From the NCBI RefSeq assembly GCF_017302275.1, contig NZ_JAFLDR010000011.1:62001-126000 (forward strand): a DNA stretch of 64,000 nucleotides, written 5' to 3'. The notes below the pieces were generated by a model. The model did no database searches and was not told where the DNA came from. It saw only the letters and a list, made by a program, of their open reading frames with translations. This document shows, one piece after another, positions 54,584-64,000 of this stretch (its first letter is position 1; each line of letters begins with the position of its first letter). Origin of the DNA: Sulfuritalea sp. GTDB taxonomy: Bacteria; Pseudomonadota; Gammaproteobacteria; Burkholderiales; Rhodocyclaceae. The position numbers and the translations under genes were made by a program.

Positions 54584-55432
54584 GTGAAATTCGTCGCCCG
54601 CAAGCTCTACTACCTGTTGTTCGCCTGTCTCGTTGGCGTGGCCGCCGCCGCGGCAAGTGCCCAGACACCGGAACTCGAAGCGCCGCGCGCGCTCGCGGCG
54701 CTGGAACAGGGCCTCGCCGCCGAGATGGGAGTCGGCATCCGGCGCAATGCGCCGCTGGCGATCCGGCTCTACTGCGATGCCGCGATCACCGGCAGCGCCG
54801 AGGGTTTCTTCCGCATCGGGCGCATCCTGGCCCGCGGTCCGGCCCACCTGCGCAATCCGGCGCTGGCTAACGCCTACCTCGCGCAGGCCGTGCAGTTGGG
54901 CCACCATGGCGCGATCGATTACTTCGATGAATCCGTTCCGTTCGCGCCCCTCGACGGCGATTGCAGCAAACTGGAAGTCGCCCCAATCACCGAGCCTTTC
55001 GACCTCGACGGCTATCTGGCCGGCCTTTCGCCGACGCGGCGCCGGGTCGCCGACCTGATTCGCCGCCACGCCGCACGCAGCGGCGTCGACGTGAGAATCG
55101 CGCTGGCGGTGGCGATGGCGGAATCGAACCTGGATACGCTGGCGGTATCGCCGAAAAACGCCCAGGGCGTCATGCAACTCATTCCGGGAACGCAGGAGCG
55201 CTTCGGCGTTGTTGATGCCTTCGATCCCGAATCGAACATCCGTGGTGGGCTGGCCTATTTGCGCTGGCTCAAGTCGCGTTTCGACGGCGACTGGCCGTTG
55301 GTCGTGGCCGCTTACAACGCCGGCGAAGGGAGCGTGGATCGTTATCAGGGCATCCCGCCATTCCGCGAGACGCAGGCCTATGTGCGGCGCGTGCTGTTTT
55401 TCGCGGGGCAGGCCTCGCGGCCAGGGATCTGA
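54584..55432 (+). CDS. Lytic transglycosylase (SLT domain)
   Basis: The 282-residue protein has a signal peptide (about residues 1-27, ending SAQ), an N-terminal Sel1-like or helical repeat stretch (residues 40-110), and a C-terminal SLT domain. Catalytic Glu lies in VAMAESNLDTLAVSPKNAQG, followed by VMQLIPGTQERF, GGLAYLRWLKSRF and VAAYNAGEG. It cuts peptidoglycan glycan strands in the periplasm. Start GTG 54584 lies 14 bp after the decarboxylase stop, but functional linkage is unlikely. Confidence 0.92.
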   Translation: MKFVARKLYYLLFACLVGVAAAAASAQTPELEAPRALAALEQGLAAEMGVGIRRNAPLAIRLYCDAAITGSAEGFFRIGRILARGPAHLRNPALANAYLAQAVQLGHHGAIDYFDESVPFAPLDGDCSKLEVAPITEPFDLDGYLAGLSPTRRRVADLIRRHAARSGVDVRIALAVAMAESNLDTLAVSPKNAQGVMQLIPGTQERFGVVDAFDPESNIRGGLAYLRWLKSRFDGDWPLVVAAYNAGEGSVDRYQGIPPFRETQAYVRRVLFFAGQASRPGI

Positions 55433-55496
55433 CGGGGGCGACTTCTGTCGATGCGGCGCCGGGTGCCGACCCCGACTCGCGCCATTGAAATACTGC

Positions 55497-57071
<1,575 letters not shown>

Positions 57072-57102
57072 GGCGGCGGGAAATTCGTTGCGAAGGGGCG
57101 CG

Positions 57103-57108
57103 ATTATA
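57103..57108 (-). promoter_or_regulatory. Candidate -10 of the prfC promoter
   Basis: A perfect TATAAT on the minus strand, 32-37 bp upstream of the prfC GTG. The -35 region has no good TTGACA match. A start near 57096 would give a leader of about 25 nt. Confidence 0.4.
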
Positions 57109-57238
57109 CGGTGCCACGCGCGATGCGTCGCCGTGGCGGGTGAAAGGCGCGGGCTCGCGGTGCCGGGACGGCGGCGAGGTCCATGTCATTGGCGTGACCG
57201 TGTAAAATCATCGGCGCGCAAACCAGCGCAGGACGCCA

Positions 57239-60200
57239 ATGACCTCCAGAGACTTTTCCATCCCAGACGCCGCCGGATCAATGCGATCCCGCGCCGATCT
57301 CTGGCCGGCATGGCTTGCACTGATCTGCGCCCTGGCATTGACGCTGCTGGCATGGAGCCATACCCGGGATGACGTCGAGCGCCAACAGCGGCGTGATTTC
57401 GATGCCGAGGTCCAGCGGGTCCATTCCGAGTTTGAAAACCATGTGCTCGGCCAGGCGCGTACCCTCCAGGTAGCGGCAGCCCTGTTCGCGACCGGACGCA
57501 ACGTCACACGCGAGGAATGGCGCAATTTCGTTGGGGGGCTCGGGCTGGAAAAAGACTTCCCCGCGATCCGGGATCTGGGTTTTGCGCGGGCCGTCGGCGG
57601 ACGCAAGGCGGAGCAGCAGGGCGAGGACAGGGTGCTGTATGTCCTGGCAGCACCGGATGGCGGTTTCAACCGCGAACTGCTCGGTCGCGACCTGCGGCTG
57701 GACGCGCGGTGGAACGATTCCCTGCGACGCGCGCGCGATACCCGCGCGCCGTCGATTTCCGGCAGGATTGCACTGACTGCCGATGCCGGTGGCGCGCCGG
57801 ATGCGGCTTTTGCCATGATGCTCCCGGTAGTGCCGACCTCTGGCGCCGAGCTGCAGGGTTATGTCCTTGGCACGCTGCACGTGCCGACCCTGATGGCAGA
57901 CTTCCTCAAGCGAGTTCCGCGCTCGGTTGCGCTGACCATTCGCGATGGAGATGGTTCCGGCCCGGAGCACATCCTTTACGCCGATCCCGCGATGGGGCGT
58001 CTGGCGCCGACGTTCGTGCACCAGGAAACGATGCAGATCGGAGGTCGTCAATGGGCCGTGAGCTATGCCAGCCAACCGGCGCCGACGACCTTCATGAGCC
58101 GCTCGACGCAAGTGCTGGCCGGTGGACTGCTGACCAGCATGTTGCTGTTCACCATTGCCTGGTCGTTCGCCACCAACAGGGATCGGGCCCGGCGCCTGGC
58201 CGGAGAAATGACGCGATCACTGCGCGAGAGCGAAGCGCGGTTCCGCGTCCTGGTCGAGCAGGCGCCGGATGCTATCGTCGTGTATGACGTCGACCGCGAT
58301 CGTCTGGTGGACGCCAACGCCCAGGCGGAAAGGCTCTTCGGCTGCGAGCGTGGGGAACTGCTGGAGGGGCCGATGGAGCGTTTTTATCCCCCCGGGCTGT
58401 TCGAGGGAAAGTCGGCCGTCGAACTCGTCCGCGAGATGGTGGAACGGGCGCTCGGCGGAGGCCAGATCGTCTTCGATCGGACCATCCGCAGCCTGCAGGG
58501 CAAGCTGGTGCGTTGCGAAATGCGCGTGGTCAGGTTGCCTGCCGTCGACCGGAAGCTGATTCGCGCGAGCTTCATCGACATATCCGAACGCAAGCGCGCC
58601 GAGGCGGACCTGCGCGTCGCCGCGATCACCTTCGAATCGCAGGACGGCGTGATGATCACCGACGCCGACATGAACATCCTGCGTGTTAACCGCGCCTTCT
58701 GCGAGGTAACCGGCTATCGCCCGGAGGAAGTGGTCGGCAGATCGCCGAGGCTGCTCAAGTCGCGCCATCACGATCGCGGCTTCTATGAAGCCATGTGGAG
58801 CAGCATTCGCGACACCGGAACCTGGTGCGGCGAGATATGGAATCGGCGCAAGAACGGCGACATCTATCCGGGGTGGCTCGGAGTGACCGCCGTCAAGGGG
58901 CGACGCGGCAGCGTCACGCATTATGTCGGCACCTTTTCCGACATCACGCAGCGCAAGGCGGCGGAGGACGAGATCCGGCAACTGGCCTTCTATGACGCGC
59001 TGACCGGGCTGCCCAACCGGCGCCTGATGCTGGAACGCCTCAAGCAGGCGCTGGCCACCAGCGCGCGCCATGGCCGGCACGGCGCCCTGATGCTGTTCGA
59101 CCTTGATGACTTCAAGACCCTGAATGACAGCCTGGGCCACGATGTCGGCGACCAGTTCCTGGTCGAGGTCGCCGCGCGCCTGGCCTCCAGCATCCGCGAA
59201 GTCGATACCGTCGCGCGCCTCGGCGGCGACGAGTTCGTGATCATCCTCGAAGACCTCGATGCCGAGGCGCTTGCGGCGATGCAGGCGGAAAGCGTGGCGG
59301 TCAAGATCCAGGCGGCGCTCAACGAACCCTACCTGCTCGACCTCAGCCTGGCCGGCGGCGCACTCGACAGCCGCAGCTACCAATGCACCTCGAGCATCGG
59401 CATCACGCTGTTCCGCGACCAGTCCCAATCCGTTGATGAGTTGATGAAGCGCGCCGATACGGCGATGTACCAGGCCAAGGCGGCCGGTCGCAACGCGCTG
59501 CGCTTCTTTGATCCGGAAATGCAGGCGGCGGTGTCGGCCCGCGCCGAGCTGGATGCCGACTTGCGGCGGGCGGTGGCCGAAGGCCAGTTCGTGCTGCATT
59601 ACCAGCGTCAGGTCGATGTGACGGGGCGTGTCACCGGCGCCGAGGCGCTGCTGCGCTGGATGCATCCTGGACGCGGCATGGTCCATCCCGCCGATTTCAT
59701 TCGCCAGGCCGAGGAAAGCCGACTGATAGTGCCCCTGGGCCGCTGGGTGCTGGAGGCCGCCTGTCGTCAACTGGTGGTTTGGGCGGAAGGCGATGACTGT
59801 GCGCATCTCAGCCTGGCCGTCAACGTCAGCGGCCGCCAGTTCCACCAGCCGGATTTCGTCGAGCAGGTGCTCGATGTGCTGCGGGACACCGGTGCCAATC
59901 CGCGGCGGCTCAAACTGGAGGTGACAGAAAGCGTGCTGTTGCAGGAAATCGAGGAAGTGGTGGCGAAGATGACGGTGCTGAAGGCCGAGGGCCTGAGTTT
60001 CGCGCTGGACGACTTCGGTACCGGCTATTCCTCGCTGCTCTACCTGAAGCGACTGCCGCTGGACCAGTTGAAGATCGACCGCTCGTTCGTTCGCGATGTG
60101 CTGCGCGACAGCAATGACGCCGTGATCGCCAGCACCATCATTGCGCTGGGGCAGAGCCTCGGCCTCGCTGTCATCGCCGAGGGCGTGGAAACCGAGGCGC

Positions 60201-60295
60201 AACGGCAGTTCCTCGCCAGCAAGGGCTGTCACGCCTACCAGGGCAACCTGTTCGGCCGGCCGGACGTGGTGGCAAACCTTTTCACCGGCATGTAA
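57239..60295 (+). CDS. CHASE-PAS-PAS-GGDEF-EAL cyclic-di-GMP enzyme
   Basis: The 1018-residue membrane protein has helix 1 (about residues 24-40), a periplasmic CHASE domain (60-275), helix 2 (about 295-312), two PAS domains (about 335-455 and 460-575), a GGDEF domain (583-750, motif VARLGGDEFVII) and an EAL domain (770-1015, AEALLRW, LALDDFGTG in the form FALDDFGTGYSSL, YQGNLFGRP). Both catalytic motifs are intact, so it could both make and break cyclic di-GMP. It would respond to a periplasmic ligand through CHASE. It is divergent from prfC. Confidence 0.95.
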   Translation: MTSRDFSIPDAAGSMRSRADLWPAWLALICALALTLLAWSHTRDDVERQQRRDFDAEVQRVHSEFENHVLGQARTLQVAAALFATGRNVTREEWRNFVGGLGLEKDFPAIRDLGFARAVGGRKAEQQGEDRVLYVLAAPDGGFNRELLGRDLRLDARWNDSLRRARDTRAPSISGRIALTADAGGAPDAAFAMMLPVVPTSGAELQGYVLGTLHVPTLMADFLKRVPRSVALTIRDGDGSGPEHILYADPAMGRLAPTFVHQETMQIGGRQWAVSYASQPAPTTFMSRSTQVLAGGLLTSMLLFTIAWSFATNRDRARRLAGEMTRSLRESEARFRVLVEQAPDAIVVYDVDRDRLVDANAQAERLFGCERGELLEGPMERFYPPGLFEGKSAVELVREMVERALGGGQIVFDRTIRSLQGKLVRCEMRVVRLPAVDRKLIRASFIDISERKRAEADLRVAAITFESQDGVMITDADMNILRVNRAFCEVTGYRPEEVVGRSPRLLKSRHHDRGFYEAMWSSIRDTGTWCGEIWNRRKNGDIYPGWLGVTAVKGRRGSVTHYVGTFSDITQRKAAEDEIRQLAFYDALTGLPNRRLMLERLKQALATSARHGRHGALMLFDLDDFKTLNDSLGHDVGDQFLVEVAARLASSIREVDTVARLGGDEFVIILEDLDAEALAAMQAESVAVKIQAALNEPYLLDLSLAGGALDSRSYQCTSSIGITLFRDQSQSVDELMKRADTAMYQAKAAGRNALRFFDPEMQAAVSARAELDADLRRAVAEGQFVLHYQRQVDVTGRVTGAEALLRWMHPGRGMVHPADFIRQAEESRLIVPLGRWVLEAACRQLVVWAEGDDCAHLSLAVNVSGRQFHQPDFVEQVLDVLRDTGANPRRLKLEVTESVLLQEIEEVVAKMTVLKAEGLSFALDDFGTGYSSLLYLKRLPLDQLKIDRSFVRDVLRDSNDAVIASTIIALGQSLGLAVIAEGVETEAQRQFLASKGCHAYQGNLFGRPDVVANLFTGM

Positions 60296-60465
60296 GCGGA
60301 CGAGATCATCGTCCCCCGCCGCGCGGGGAGCTTCGGATCCTGCGGTTCGGCCGGCTTCGATGCCGCCTGATCGGATGGCCTTGCGAACCCCGGCGTTTGA
60401 AAGTGAATGCAATAGAATGGGCTGTATTGCAGGCTGCTGATCCGGATACGACGGGACGAATTGAA

Positions 60466-62115
60466 ATGGTGACGAAATTCGGCAGGTTTGGCGAACTTGG
60501 AGCCGGCTTGGCCACGTGTACTGCGCTGGTTTTGTCGGCCGCTTCGCCTGCGTGGGCTGAAGCCAGGGACTGGATCTATGCCGTTCGGCCAGGCGATACG
60601 CTGATCGGCCTGACCCAAGCGCTGCTCAAGCCGCCGGCCACCTGGCAGAAATTGCAGCAGATAAATGCCGTGCCGGATCCGATGCACCTTGTTCCCGGCA
60701 AGCCGCTGCGGATCCCCGTTGCCTGGCTCCGTCGCGAGGCCGCGGTGGCCGAAATCGTCCATGTGCACGGTGCCGTCCATGTACGGCGCGAGGGTTCCGA
60801 GGCGGCGGCTGCAAGGTCCGGCTTGAGCGTGCGTGCGGGCGATCTGATCACCACCGGTCCTCAATCCACGCTGACACTGCGCTTTATCGATGGCTCGCGC
60901 CTGCTCGTATCGCCCGAGAGCGCCATGACCATCGAAAGCCTCATGGTGGTGGGCAAGGCCCGCATGGCGGAGACGCAGATACGGATCGACGGTGGCGGCG
61001 TCGAGTCTCGCGTGTCGCCACAGAAGGGCGTCGGGTCGAAATACGAGATCATGACGCCGACTCTCAACCTGGGAGTGCGCGGTACCGATTTCCAGGTGCG
61101 GTTCGATCCGCGCGACAAGGTTTCCCGCGCAGAAGTGCACGCGGGACGGGTCGCTGCACAGGGAGCCAGGGCTTCGGTGCGACTCGATGCCGGTTTCGGC
61201 ACTCTGGCGGCGGCGGATGGCGACCCGCAGCCGCCGCGCCGCTTGGCGGGGGCACCGGAGTTGCGCGGTATTGCCGGCAAGCTGGAACACGTGCCATTGC
61301 GCTTCTCGTGGGAACCCGTAGCCGATGCGAAAGCGTACCGGGCCCAGGTGTATGCGGATCGCACATTCGATCGACTGCTGCTCGATGGCACCTTTGTTCA
61401 GCCTGCGGCGCGCTGGAGCGACCTGCCGGACGGACGCTACGTGCTGCGAGTGCGGTCCGTAGACACGCTCGGCCTTGAGGGCGCCGCGACCACGGTGGAT
61501 TTCGTCCTCAAGGCGCGGCCGGAGGCGCCTTTCACGATCCAACCGGGCGAGGGGGCAAAAGTCCATGGCGATGGTGCAACGTTCAAGTGGGCGGCTTCCA
61601 GCGCCGCCCGGAGTTATCGTTTGCAGGTTTCCGAGAGGCCGGATTTCAAGGAATTGCGGCTCGATCAAAAGGATCTCACCGGCACCGAGTTCACTCTCGC
61701 GCTGTCGCCCGGGGGCTACCACTGGCGGATCGCCACCGTCGCCCACGGAAATGATCAGGGACCGTTCAGCGACGCGCTGAGCTTCGTCCAACGCAGGATT
61801 CCGGAAAGTCCGGCTCTTGAGGCACCCCGGGTCGATGACAAGGAAATCGCCTTCCGCTGGAAAGCCCGCGATCCGGGCCAGCGTTTCGAGTACCAGTTCG
61901 CTTCCGACGCGGAGTTCAGGAATCTGCTGGTGGAGCGGCAGACGGCTGAACCGATGGCCGTCCTGCCGACGCCCGAGCCCGGCGTCTACCATCTGCGCGT
62001 CAAGGCCATCGATGCCGACGGATTTGCCGGACCGTTCGGTGCCGCGCAGAGCATCGAGATCGAAGGTTCGCTGTGGCGATTCGCGCCCTTGCTGTTGCTC
62101 TTGTTCGCGCTTTGA
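60466..62115 (+). CDS. LysM-FecR domain exported protein
   Basis: The 549-residue protein has a signal peptide (about residues 1-31, ending PAWA), a LysM-like domain (36-90: [20 protein letters not shown]), and a FecR domain (100-215: [48 protein letters not shown]). About three fibronectin-like repeats follow, with [19 protein letters not shown] and [16 protein letters not shown]. The end [14 protein letters not shown] is hydrophobic. ATG 60466 gives the signal peptide. A CHASE2 kinase follows 49 bp downstream; FecR-type and CHASE2 proteins are often paired. Confidence 0.88.
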   Translation: MVTKFGRFGELGAGLATCTALVLSAASPAWAEARDWIYAVRPGDTLIGLTQALLKPPATWQKLQQINAVPDPMHLVPGKPLRIPVAWLRREAAVAEIVHVHGAVHVRREGSEAAAARSGLSVRAGDLITTGPQSTLTLRFIDGSRLLVSPESAMTIESLMVVGKARMAETQIRIDGGGVESRVSPQKGVGSKYEIMTPTLNLGVRGTDFQVRFDPRDKVSRAEVHAGRVAAQGARASVRLDAGFGTLAAADGDPQPPRRLAGAPELRGIAGKLEHVPLRFSWEPVADAKAYRAQVYADRTFDRLLLDGTFVQPAARWSDLPDGRYVLRVRSVDTLGLEGAATTVDFVLKARPEAPFTIQPGEGAKVHGDGATFKWAASSAARSYRLQVSERPDFKELRLDQKDLTGTEFTLALSPGGYHWRIATVAHGNDQGPFSDALSFVQRRIPESPALEAPRVDDKEIAFRWKARDPGQRFEYQFASDAEFRNLLVERQTAEPMAVLPTPEPGVYHLRVKAIDADGFAGPFGAAQSIEIEGSLWRFAPLLLLLFAL

Positions 62116-62164
62116 CAGCACGTCTTCGCGTGATCGGCCGTCCGGCACCTTTGCCAGGTCTCGC

Positions 62165-64000
62165 ATGAAGGCGCAGGGGACAAAGGACGGCGACACCCCC
62201 CCCAGCGAGCGTCCGGTCCGACCTGAAAGTCCTCAGGCTTGGGTTGTTTCGGTGATCGGCTCGGTCCCGTCGTGGATTTGGCTGCCGGGATTGGCTTGGG
62301 CGATCTCGGCACTGTTTGCGCTCAGTCCGATTTATGGTCGGATGACGGATGCGATGGACGATCTGCACCAGAGATTGTTCGCGCGCAGCCAGTCGTTCGA
62401 TGCGGCGCTGGTGATCGACATCGACGATGCGTCCTTGCCGAAGCTCCAGCCTCTCATCGGCTCGTGGCCGTTCAAGCGCGACATTTATGCCGCGGTCACG
62501 GAATATTTGAGGGAAGCGGGCGCCGCGGCGGTCGTCTTCGACATCGTTTTCGCCGATCCGCGCGAGGGCGACGAGGAACTCCGCGCAAGCGTCGAGCGCG
62601 GCTCCGTCGCGCTGGCCGGAAGCGGCCGGATCGGTAGTTCCGTCATCAGCCCGGAGGCGATGGCAAGGCTGGGCGACATGGCCTGGCCTGGCGACCCGGC
62701 ATTGCCTTCGACCTCATGGGCAGGGCTCACGTTGCCGACTGACCGGCTGCTGGTTTCGGGAGTTCAACTCGGGCTGATTTCGGTGGCGACTGACCCGGAT
62801 GGTGTGCTGCGTAGGATACCGTTGCTACATCAGGTCGCGGGATACCGGTTGCCGTCCCTGCCCCTGGCGGCGCATTTTGCCCGGCGCGGAACTCTTTCCC
62901 CGCAAGTCGAAGCCATGCACGGCCGCCTGCGCATCGGGCAGTTCGACATACCGGTGGACGAATCGGGGCGCGCCGTACTGCTTTTTCCGAGCAATGCGCG
63001 TGCGGTGCCGATACTGGGCTTCGATCAGGTGGTCGCGGCGGCCCTCGGGCTTGGTGAGGGCGAGGGTCTGCGACAGATGATCGCGGGGCGTACGGTGTTC
63101 ATCGGAAGCACTGCCTTCTTTTCCGACCGCGCCTTCACGCCACTGGGCCAGATGAGCGGTTCGACGGTGATCGCCGTAGCGTTCGAGGCGCTCGCCAGTG
63201 GGCGGTTGCTGAAGCCGAGGGTCTGGCTCTGGGACGCGCTGCTGCTGGCGCTCGCGCTGCTGCCGGCCTTTGTCGGTGGCTGGCGGCGCAAGTCTCGGCC
63301 GGGCGATCACGGCATGTCGAGCCTGATCGCGCTGATCCTGGTGATTGCCTTGGATATCGGCTTGTTCGTGCTGGGCAAGCAGCAGGTCTGCCTGCTTGTG
63401 CCGCTGGTCGCTTTGCTGGCCGGGGTGACGATCATTGCCGCTCGCCAGCAGCGTGCGGTAATGATCGAGAATCGCAGGCTGGAATACCAGCGAGCGGTTG
63501 CCGAAGAGGCCAACCGGGCCAAGAGCGAATTTCTCGCCAACATGAGCCATGAAATACGCACGCCCATGAATGCCGTGCTGGGAATGGCACAGTTGCTGGC
63601 GGAAACCCGCCTCGACGAACGCCAAAGGCAGTATGTCGACGTGTTCAATAGTGCCGGCCACAGCCTGCTTGGCCTGATCAACGACCTGCTCGACATGTCG
63701 AAGATCGATGCCGGAAAATTCGAACTGTCGCCCGTCAAGTTCTCGCTGCAAGACATGCTTGCCGAACAAATGCGCTTGCTCGAGGGGCGAATCGGCGAAA
63801 AGGCGCTGGCGCTCAAGCTCGAGGTGCAGCCCGAGGTCCCTGTCGGAGTCGAGGGTGATCGCAAGCGCCTGGCGCAGGTTCTGTTGAATCTGGTGGGCAA
63901 TGCGATCAAGTTCACCGTGAAGGGCGGTGTGGACGTCCGTGTCGAGCGCCTGCGTGGCGAAGAACACCTGTTGCATTTCACCGTCGCGGACACCGGCATT
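62165..64000 (+). CDS. CHASE2-domain sensor histidine kinase, 3' end outside the window
   Basis: The frame has 612 codons without a stop and continues past the right edge. It has one N-terminal helix (about residues 37-58), a CHASE2 domain (60-325: [51 protein letters not shown]), and three membrane helices (about 350-425). A HisKA domain follows with His462 in [14 protein letters not shown], then the start of a HATPase domain ([18 protein letters not shown]). It likely continues to a HATPase end and perhaps a receiver. ATG 62165 has an AGG about 6 nt upstream. It pairs with the LysM-FecR gene. Confidence 0.92.
   Translation, partial: MKAQGTKDGDTPPSERPVRPESPQAWVVSVIGSVPSWIWLPGLAWAISALFALSPIYGRMTDAMDDLHQRLFARSQSFDAALVIDIDDASLPKLQPLIGSWPFKRDIYAAVTEYLREAGAAAVVFDIVFADPREGDEELRASVERGSVALAGSGRIGSSVISPEAMARLGDMAWPGDPALPSTSWAGLTLPTDRLLVSGVQLGLISVATDPDGVLRRIPLLHQVAGYRLPSLPLAAHFARRGTLSPQVEAMHGRLRIGQFDIPVDESGRAVLLFPSNARAVPILGFDQVVAAALGLGEGEGLRQMIAGRTVFIGSTAFFSDRAFTPLGQMSGSTVIAVAFEALASGRLLKPRVWLWDALLLALALLPAFVGGWRRKSRPGDHGMSSLIALILVIALDIGLFVLGKQQVCLLVPLVALLAGVTIIAARQQRAVMIENRRLEYQRAVAEEANRAKSEFLANMSHEIRTPMNAVLGMAQLLAETRLDERQRQYVDVFNSAGHSLLGLINDLLDMSKIDAGKFELSPVKFSLQDMLAEQMRLLEGRIGEKALALKLEVQPEVPVGVEGDRKRLAQVLLNLVGNAIKFTVKGGVDVRVERLRGEEHLLHFTVADTGI

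Overview
The window is a high-GC, gene-dense bacterial chromosome segment. Its gene orders are typical of Betaproteobacteria: yceD-rpmF-plsX-fabHDG-acpP-fabF, rpoE-rseA-rseB-rseC-mucD, and lepA-lepB-DUF4845-rnc-era-recO-pdxJ-acpS-nagZ. A PEP-CTERM protein, an Azospirillum/Aromatoleum-type phenylpyruvate decarboxylase and several dispersed palindromic repeats suggest a Rhodocyclales-like environmental lineage. That lineage is inferred from gene content only.

Positions 1-4131 hold what looks like a complete selenoneine pathway. A divergent SenA-type (EgtB-like) non-heme iron enzyme runs off the left edge. It is followed by a SenB-type selenosugar synthase, a SelD/SenC selenophosphate synthetase coupled to it by an ATGA overlap, and a convergent EgtD that would supply hercynine. 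The start codons of senA and senB overlap head-to-head in a CATGCATG palindrome.

Positions 4133-13700 hold an RsmI-like methylase, Maf/YceF, and the ribosomal protein L32/fatty-acid synthesis block, with an intrinsic terminator between rpmF and plsX. YgfX and NadB follow. Positions 13750-25600 carry the sigma-E envelope-stress operon with its MucD protease, a glutaredoxin-like protein, and the LepA-to-NagZ translation, RNA-processing and cofactor block.

Positions 25600-26480 are a gene graveyard: a fused, broken MNT/HEPN toxin-antitoxin remnant with the toxin histidine changed to proline, and an alpha/beta-hydrolase tail lying between 22-bp inverted repeats. Positions 26483-36441 hold an EamA transporter, a spermidine-synthase-like protein, an Hsp33 lacking two of its four zinc cysteines, an ArsC-family protein, a DUF2157/DUF4824-like membrane pair, and a MacAB-like efflux system with two permeases.

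Positions 36628-47359 hold three lipoproteins, a luciferase-like flavoenzyme, pyruvate kinase, an M48 peptidase with TPRs, MoeA and MoaA, and a ferredoxin-reductase-like flavoprotein. Positions 47498-64000 hold small orphans and a PEP-CTERM protein. Next come a hybrid histidine kinase lying between a truncated and an intact copy of an Lrp regulator, a divergent phenylpyruvate/indolepyruvate decarboxylase, a lytic transglycosylase and RF3. The window ends with a CHASE-PAS-GGDEF-EAL protein, a LysM-FecR protein, and a CHASE2 histidine kinase cut by the right edge.

Repeats are a second theme. At least four kinds of short palindromic repeat occupy intergenic spaces: between convergent genes, in the leaders of hslO, the ArsC-family gene and pyk, and inside the efflux operon. 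No rRNA, tRNA, CRISPR array, prophage or intact transposase was seen.
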